Shown piece after piece: positions 59,566-64,000 of a stretch of DNA of 64,000 bases. A program made the translations under genes and the position numbers. The notes beneath the pieces are model-generated. The model was not told the DNA's origin and made no database searches. It was given only the letters and a program-made list of their open reading frames with translations. Position 1 is the first letter of the stretch. Every line of letters starts with the position of its first letter. This DNA comes from Paenibacillus sp. JNUCC32 (lineage in GTDB: Bacteria; Bacillota; Bacilli; Paenibacillales; Paenibacillaceae). Where the stretch lies: positions 6,039,501-6,103,500 of the forward strand of contig NZ_CP062260.1 of NCBI RefSeq assembly GCF_014863545.1, written 5' to 3'.

Positions 59566-60159
59566 ATGTCATCAGAAAAAGCGCAGCGAAAGCGGGATTT
59601 GATTCTGGATAAAGCCAAGGAGCTGTTCATCCAGCGCGGATATGCGGCAACGTCAATGGATGAACTGGTCAAGTATACGGGGGCCAGCAAGGGAAGTATC
59701 TATTATCACTTCGAGAGCAAGGAAGATTTGTTCGTCAAGCTGCTGACAAAGCAGAATCGGGAATGGATGGAAGCCTGGGACGACAAAAAGGCCGGTTACG
59801 CCAGCTTTGAGGAGAAGCTGTACGGGATCGCCGATCACATGGTTGACGACTTCCAGAATCCGCTCACCAAAATCGCGGAGGAATTCTATATCAACCAGCC
59901 GGAAAATAAGACGATTGTGGGCGAAATGCTGGCGATTCTGCAAGGTCCGCGTATGCTCTACCGCGAAATTCTGGCAGAGGGAACGGACGAGGGACGCATA
60001 GCGGCAGAGGATATCGACGAAATAGCCGTTATTTTCGGATCGCTGCTGGACGGGTTGTCGGTTTCGTACTTCGAACGGTCCCAGGAGGAATTAAGGCAGC
60101 TGTACCGCAAGAGCGTGATGTACTTTTTGAACGGTGTGTTATCGGGTGAAGGTTCATAG
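59566..60159 (+). CDS. TetR/AcrR family regulator of the MFS exporter
   Basis: 197 aa from ATG 59566 (AAGGAG eleven bases upstream). N-terminal helix-turn-helix: LILDKAKELFIQRGYAATSM, then YTGASKGSIYYHFESKEDLF (in the family form SKGSIYYHF). C-terminal ligand domain unrecognised. The same 19-base palindrome lies upstream of this gene and upstream of the MFS gene that follows, so it probably represses both. Confidence 0.92.
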   Translation: MSSEKAQRKRDLILDKAKELFIQRGYAATSMDELVKYTGASKGSIYYHFESKEDLFVKLLTKQNREWMEAWDDKKAGYASFEEKLYGIADHMVDDFQNPLTKIAEEFYINQPENKTIVGEMLAILQGPRMLYREILAEGTDEGRIAAEDIDEIAVIFGSLLDGLSVSYFERSQEELRQLYRKSVMYFLNGVLSGEGS

Positions 60160-60184
60160 CGTACGGTGCGGTAGGAGGATTTAT

Positions 60185-60224
60185 CGAAAACGCTTTTCTT
60201 AGCTAACAGGAAAGGGCGTTTTCG
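60185..60224 (+). repeat. Inverted repeat between the TetR and MFS genes
   Basis: CGAAAACGC (60185-60193) and GCGTTTTCG (60216-60224) with an inner TTTC/GAAA pair. No full T-run follows, so either a weak terminator or a read-through structure before the second operator. Confidence 0.65.
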
Positions 60225-60235
60225 CAAATATAAAT

Positions 60236-60254
60236 AAACCGAATAGTCGGTTTT
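60236..60254. promoter_or_regulatory. TetR operator copy 2, upstream of the MFS gene
   Basis: AAACCGAATAGTCGGTTTT differs from copy 1 at only two central bases. It lies 17 bases before the MFS start. Confidence 0.78.
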
Positions 60255-60270
60255 AACAGGGGGATGGAGT

Positions 60271-61518
60271 ATGAAGCATTTGTTTGGCAACCGCGCGTTC
60301 GTGCTGTTGATGGTATCTGATTTTATGCAAAATATCGGGATCTGGATCCGCAATATGGCGCTGTTGTTCTTTATTATGGAGCAGAGCAACCATGACCCGG
60401 TCGCCGTATCGCTGCTGACCGTGATTGAATACGCGCCGATCTTCGTGATTTCCATGGTTGGCGGCGTACTGGCTGACCGTTGGCGTCCCAAGCGAACGAT
60501 GATATGGGGGGATATTTTAAGCTTCATATCCATTCTGCTTATTTTGTTTGTTGTGTATGCGGGATATTGGCAGGCCGTGTTTGCGGTGACGCTGGTCTCG
60601 GCCGTCGTATCGCAATTCTCGCAGCCATCGTCCATGAAGATCATCAAGCGGTGTTTGCCGGATGAGCATGTGCCCGCGGCCACGGCGTTATCCCAGACCT
60701 CGATGTCGCTGTTTATCATTTTGGGACCTATGGTAGGCACGACGATTTATCAAGCATTTGGATTGCAGGCCTCTTTAATCAGCTTGCTGATTCTGTTCGG
60801 CGCTTCGGCGATCGTGTTGGCCTTTCTGCCTTCCACCGTGGACGAACCTTCCAAGGACTCGGAATCAGCCGGTTCGTTCGTGAAGGACATGAAGGCAGGC
60901 TTCGCCTACATCGGTTCCAGCCGGCTGTTGAAGGTGCTGCTGGTGGTCTACGTTTTATTGGCGCTGGGCAGCGGACTCGTACAGCCGCTCGACATCTTCG
61001 TCATCACCGAGCGTCTTCAGCTGGAGATGTCCAGCGTCCAGTGGTTCACCGCGCTTGAGGGCTTGGGCATGTTGATCGGCGGTGTGATCGCAGCGGTGAT
61101 TGCAGGCAAAGTGAAAGGTTCCTACTTGCTGTTCGCGGGGCTGGCCTTCCTTGGACTCTCGACCTTTGTCGAGGTGCTGTCCCAGTGGCCGATCCTGACC
61201 GGCTCGATGCGCTTCGTCACCGGGGTGCTGATGGCCATGGCCCAGACGGTCCTGATGGCGGTGATGATGCAGCAGGTGGAAGAGAAATTCATTGGCCGGC
61301 TGAACGGCGTGATGACGCCGATATTTACCGGCATGCTGCTCATCGGCTCCGGGCTGACGGGCTGGTATATGTCGGTAACCTCCATTGTCGTGGTGTATTT
61401 TACGGCAGGCGCGCTCTTCCTGCTGTCGTCATTCATCAGCATGAAGCTGCCGATCGCCAAGGTGCCGGTGCAGGAAACAGAGGCGCCTGTCAGGGTAGAG
61501 ACTGCGGCCAAAGCCTAG
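60271..61518 (+). CDS. MFS transporter, drug/siderophore exporter type
   Basis: 415 aa, about eleven or twelve membrane helices. N-terminal FLFGNR-like start (MKHLFGNRAFVLLMVSDF), the loop motif GGVLADRWRPKR between helices 2 and 3, and a polar central loop (DEPSKDSESAG). Resembles the EntS/MdfA-type MFS group common beside TetR regulators. Substrate unknown; induced by whatever ligand binds the TetR protein. ATG 60271 follows GGGGGATGGAG. Confidence 0.9.
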   Translation: MKHLFGNRAFVLLMVSDFMQNIGIWIRNMALLFFIMEQSNHDPVAVSLLTVIEYAPIFVISMVGGVLADRWRPKRTMIWGDILSFISILLILFVVYAGYWQAVFAVTLVSAVVSQFSQPSSMKIIKRCLPDEHVPAATALSQTSMSLFIILGPMVGTTIYQAFGLQASLISLLILFGASAIVLAFLPSTVDEPSKDSESAGSFVKDMKAGFAYIGSSRLLKVLLVVYVLLALGSGLVQPLDIFVITERLQLEMSSVQWFTALEGLGMLIGGVIAAVIAGKVKGSYLLFAGLAFLGLSTFVEVLSQWPILTGSMRFVTGVLMAMAQTVLMAVMMQQVEEKFIGRLNGVMTPIFTGMLLIGSGLTGWYMSVTSIVVVYFTAGALFLLSSFISMKLPIAKVPVQETEAPVRVETAAKA

Positions 61519-61605
61519 CGGGTGAGTAAAAATCTATACATTTAAGCCGAATCTGGCAGAATGGTATCCAACACGAACGGGCTTCGTACTGGTAAAGACA
61601 ATCCA

Positions 61606-61645
61606 AAAGAGCGGTGCCGGGGAGAAACCCGGGCACCGCTTTTTC
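61606..61645 (+). terminator. Intrinsic terminator after the MFS gene
   Basis: AGCGGTGCC / GGCACCGCT with an inner GGG/CCC helix and five Ts. Confidence 0.9.
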
Positions 61646-61832
61646 GGCATATGCGATTCCTCGAAGGAAGCGAAAGGAGTCACCCTGCTAAAGCTGATCC
61701 GAAGCTCCACCCATGGACAGGGTGCTGTGCCTATATCCATATATCGCTTAAATGGCCACACCGAATCCGATCCATGTTATTCGCTGCAGCGTGGTCAGCA
61801 GATCAAGGCATACGGAACATCACATCTGCATC
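61646..61832. other. Intergenic region upstream of the formate/nitrite transporter gene
   Basis: The gap from 61519 to 61980 has no supported gene. After the terminator this part shows no clear signal until the palindromes at 61833 and 61857. Confidence 0.4.
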
Positions 61833-61851
61833 TGTCCGTCCCTGACGGACA
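61833..61851. repeat. Perfect palindrome upstream of the FNT promoter
   Basis: TGTCCGTC (61833-61840), CCT, GACGGACA (61844-61851). It overlaps the expected -35 region and could be an operator or a small hairpin. Confidence 0.6.
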
Positions 61852-61856
61852 CGATT

Positions 61857-61872
61857 CGTGATATAATTCACG
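61857..61872. promoter_or_regulatory. CRP/Fnr/Rex-like palindrome centred on a -10 box
   Basis: CGTGA-TATAAT-TCACG: GTGA-N6-TCAC with the N6 being a perfect TATAAT (61862-61867). A bound protein would cover the -10 box of the formate/nitrite transporter gene. No good -35 is evident. Confidence 0.55.
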
Positions 61873-61980
61873 TTCTTGCCAAAGAAGCTGCGTTACAATG
61901 TTGGTAACGATAACACGAATATCATGAGCTGCATTCGGATAGGTAGACAAGGCGGATGCGGAAGAAATGAGGGAGTGACC

Positions 61981-62841
61981 ATGGCTTACCATAAACCTGA
62001 GCGCATTGCGGAGATTACCGTGGAGAACGGGGTGAAAAAAGCGCATAACTCCGCCATAAACGTGATGATATTAGGATTCCTTGCGGGGGCATTTATTGCG
62101 CTCGGCTTTTTGCTTGACATACGCGTGATTGCCGGAGCGTCTCCGGAATGGGGAGGGATTGCCGGTTTTATAGGCGCGGCGGTATTCCCCGTCGGCCTGA
62201 TTCTTGTCCTGCTTGCAGGCGGGGAGCTGCTGACGGGCAACATGATGGCCGTGTCCTTGGCCAGATTCAAGAGGAGAATTTCCACGAAGGAGATGATGCG
62301 GAATTTAGCGCTTGTCACGGTCAGCAATATGTTGGGAGCGTTATTCGTCGCTTACTTCTTCGGCCATGTGACCGGTCTGACAGGCAGCGGCGTTTACCTG
62401 GAGAAACTGGTGGATATGGCCGGGCATAAGCTGGACGACAGCTTCCTGCAAGCCTTCCTGTCGGGCATCGGGTGCAACTGGCTCGTAGCCCTCGCCGTAT
62501 GGCTGTCCTACGGATCGGATCAGATGAGCGGCAAAATTCTCGGGATCTGGTTTCCGACCATGGCGTTTGTCGCCATCGGGTTTCAGCACGTGGTGGCCAA
62601 CATGTTTCTCATCCCGGCCGCGATTTTTGAAGGCTATTACAGCTGGGGCGAGTATCTGATGAACTTCATTCCGGTATGGCTGGGCAATTTCGTTGGCGGC
62701 GCGTTATTTGTGGGAGCGACATACGGAACCGTTTATTTAAAGCAGGAGAAACAGGCCGCAGCCGCTCCGCGCGGCGAGCAGACGCCTGTGCCATCGGCCG
62801 GCGCTCCTCAACAGGTTCATTCGGCGCAGAATGTTTCCTAA
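61981..62841 (+). CDS. Formate/nitrite transporter family channel
   Basis: 286 aa from ATG 61981 (GAGGGAGTGA upstream); the frame extends 35 codons upstream without a site. Six membrane helices with the FNT signature LLAGGELLTGNMMAVSLA, and repeats NSAINVMILGFLAGAFIALG (N-terminal half) and FVAIGFQHVVANMF (C-terminal half). A 30-residue Ala/Pro/Gln tail ends the protein. It moves formate, nitrite or related monovalent anions. Whether formate or nitrite cannot be read. The palindrome on its -10 box suggests redox or oxygen control. Confidence 0.92.
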   Translation: MAYHKPERIAEITVENGVKKAHNSAINVMILGFLAGAFIALGFLLDIRVIAGASPEWGGIAGFIGAAVFPVGLILVLLAGGELLTGNMMAVSLARFKRRISTKEMMRNLALVTVSNMLGALFVAYFFGHVTGLTGSGVYLEKLVDMAGHKLDDSFLQAFLSGIGCNWLVALAVWLSYGSDQMSGKILGIWFPTMAFVAIGFQHVVANMFLIPAAIFEGYYSWGEYLMNFIPVWLGNFVGGALFVGATYGTVYLKQEKQAAAAPRGEQTPVPSAGAPQQVHSAQNVS

Positions 62842-62873
62842 TGCCGGAAGCCTGGCGAGCGTCTGGCTTAAAG

Positions 62874-62928
62874 AAAAAGCTGCGTTCAACCGTCCTTGAT
62901 GAAAGGCAGCGGTTGATCGCAGCTTTTT
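62874..62928 (+). terminator. Intrinsic terminator after the FNT gene
   Basis: AAAAAGCTGCG-TCAACCG / CGGTTGA-CGCAGCTTTTT, a long stem followed by Ts. It may also act for the convergent APC gene ending at 62982. Confidence 0.88.
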
Positions 62929-62981
62929 GTCGTGATGGGCGAGGCTGTTCCCAGTAATGAATCAAGCAGGGAACAAGCCCG

Positions 62982-64000
62982 CTATTTTTTTAAATGGTAG
63001 GGAACCGTCGTGATGATCACGTCTCTCCGATACAGGAGATGTGCCCGGATGAGCAGGCTGGATTGATTGTGCAGGAAATTATGCCAGCCCTTCTTTGGGA
63101 TGAACTGCGGAATGACGACGGTAACCTGATAGTCGGATTCGCTGGCCTTGCGCTGCACGGTATCGATGAATTTCGTCAGCGGCTGAATGATGCTCCGATA
63201 AGGCGAGTGCAGCGTCACCAGCCGGATGTCCGGCTGCCACTTTTTCCATTTTTCCTGGAAGGCGACTTCCTCCTCCCGCTCGAACGGCACGTACACCGCG
63301 ATGATTTGGCCCGCTCCCAGCGATTTGGCGTAATTCAGCGAGTTCTCCACCACATGCGTGATTCCTGCCACAGGCAGGATGATGACATTCCCCTCAATCG
63401 GCTTAACCGGCTCGCAGGTCGTAATCCGGAGCTGGTCCGCTACCGCCTCGTAATGCTTGCGGATCCGGGTGAAAATCCAGATGATCAGCGGCAGGAATAT
63501 CAGCACGGTCCACACCTGGGCGAATTTCGTAAAGAAGAAGATCATGGTCACGATAAAGCTGATGCATGCGCCGGTGGTGTTAATGATCAGCTTGACGATC
63601 CAGCCTTCGGGCTTTTCGCGAATCCATTTCACCATCATCCCCGTCTGGGAGAGGGTAAACGGGATAAACACGCCGACGGCATAGAGCGGAATCAGATGCT
63701 CGGTTTTGCCTTCAAAAGCCAGCAGCAGCAGAATGGAGAAAAATCCAAGAATAATGATTCCGTTTGAGTATCCCAGACGGTCGCCGCGGACGGTGAACAT
63801 TCTAGGAATGAACTTATCCTTCGCCAGATTGACGGCAAGCAGGGGAAAAGCGGAATACCCCGTGTTGGCGGCAAGGATCAGAATTAAGGCCGTTGTCCCT
63901 TGTATGAAGTAATAAAGCGCATTTCGCCCGAAGGTATGCTCGGCAATTTGGGAAACGACCGTGACTTGTTCGCTGGGACTGACCCCATAGTAATAAGCCA
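62982..64000 (-). CDS. APC family amino acid permease, C-terminal part (partial)
   Basis: The frame is open to the window edge on the minus strand (about 339 codons present, start beyond 64000). Reading back from the edge gives SEQVTVVSQIAEHTFGR and ILILAANTGYSAFPLLA, then several helices (GIIILGFFSILLLLAFEG, PLYAVGVFIPFTLSQTGM) and a ~140-residue cytoplasmic C-terminal domain (RKHYEAVADQL, VIILPVAGITHVVENS, GAGQIIAVYVPFEREEE), which looks like a UspA-type fold. This matches the long APC permeases of bacilli. Substrate unknown. Truncation is only the window boundary. Confidence 0.88.
   Translation of the reverse strand, partial: AYYYGVSPSEQVTVVSQIAEHTFGRNALYYFIQGTTALILILAANTGYSAFPLLAVNLAKDKFIPRMFTVRGDRLGYSNGIIILGFFSILLLLAFEGKTEHLIPLYAVGVFIPFTLSQTGMMVKWIREKPEGWIVKLIINTTGACISFIVTMIFFFTKFAQVWTVLIFLPLIIWIFTRIRKHYEAVADQLRITTCEPVKPIEGNVIILPVAGITHVVENSLNYAKSLGAGQIIAVYVPFEREEEVAFQEKWKKWQPDIRLVTLHSPYRSIIQPLTKFIDTVQRKASESDYQVTVVIPQFIPKKGWHNFLHNQSSLLIRAHLLYRRDVIITTVPYHLKK

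Noticed and set aside
1..64000. Search for mobile elements, prophage, defence islands, tRNA or rRNA genes and CRISPR arrays
   Set aside because: No transposase, integrase, phage or Cas-like protein, no repeat-spacer array, and no tRNA cloverleaf was recognised by eye; a tRNAscan or Infernal run would settle the RNA genes.

Overview
The window reads as chromosome of a spore-forming, low-to-mid-GC Gram-positive bacterium, most likely a Paenibacillus. This is inferred from gene content: a GerA/GerB/GerC germinant receptor, a PdaA-type deacetylase, an LtaS-type lipoteichoic acid synthase, CydDC, DUF3243, AGGAGG ribosome-binding sites and many GTG/TTG starts. I see no rRNA, tRNA, CRISPR array, insertion sequence, integrase or phage gene. 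It looks like ordinary, densely packed core and soft-core chromosome with about fifty genes, most units closed by strong intrinsic terminators.

Layout. 1-2 kb: end of cydD, then cydC. 2-9 kb: DUF2332 protein, fumC, two envelope proteins of unknown role and an orphan PTS EIIC-like permease. 9-13 kb: a CNNM/CorC protein, a small secreted protein and ltaS. 13-17 kb: cidAB with a divergent LysR gene, then a long catalase. 17-23 kb: a Gfo/Idh/MocA oxidoreductase, pdaA, a nuclease-helicase of the XPD/DinG type, a compact unannotated transcription unit and rsgA. 23-28.4 kb: a MarR regulator with a heterodimeric ABC exporter, then a lipid kinase. 28.5-34.5 kb: a small HELGH protein, an FAD/Rieske oxidoreductase and the ger operon. 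34.5-39.7 kb: aldo/keto reductase, diguanylate cyclase, a VanRS-like two-component system and a D,D-carboxypeptidase. 39.8-44.6 kb: a Fur/PerR-type regulator overlapping an odd winged-helix regulator, a second catalase, a HemD-like protein and a ThuA-like protein. 44.6-48.2 kb: a two-component system followed by two PepSY proteins that share a promoter motif. 48.4-55.3 kb: a phasin-like protein with an AarF/UbiB kinase, a DEAD-box helicase, DUF3243 and membrane proteins. 55.5-64 kb: glutathione peroxidase, an NAD(P)-binding protein, an NADH oxidase behind Rex/Fnr-like sites, a lipoprotein, a TetR-MFS pair with matching operators, a formate/nitrite transporter and the C-terminal part of an APC permease cut by the window edge.

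Themes. Redox and oxygen handling recur: cytochrome bd assembly, two catalases, a PerR-like regulator with PerR-box-like sites, a HemD-like protein, glutathione peroxidase, NADH oxidase and a formate/nitrite channel with a CRP/Fnr/Rex-like palindrome on its -10 box. Envelope and spore functions are the second theme.

The least explained pieces are: (i) a near-consensus promoter, small peptide ORF, two terminators and a long hairpin between the helicase gene and rsgA; (ii) a duplicated 11-bp-phased promoter motif ahead of the two PepSY genes; (iii) a PTS EIIC-like protein with an unrecognised N-terminal domain; (iv) a Fur-family gene overlapping a regulator that looks like a response regulator with a degenerate receiver. 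All functions are inferred from sequence reading alone; no database search was possible.
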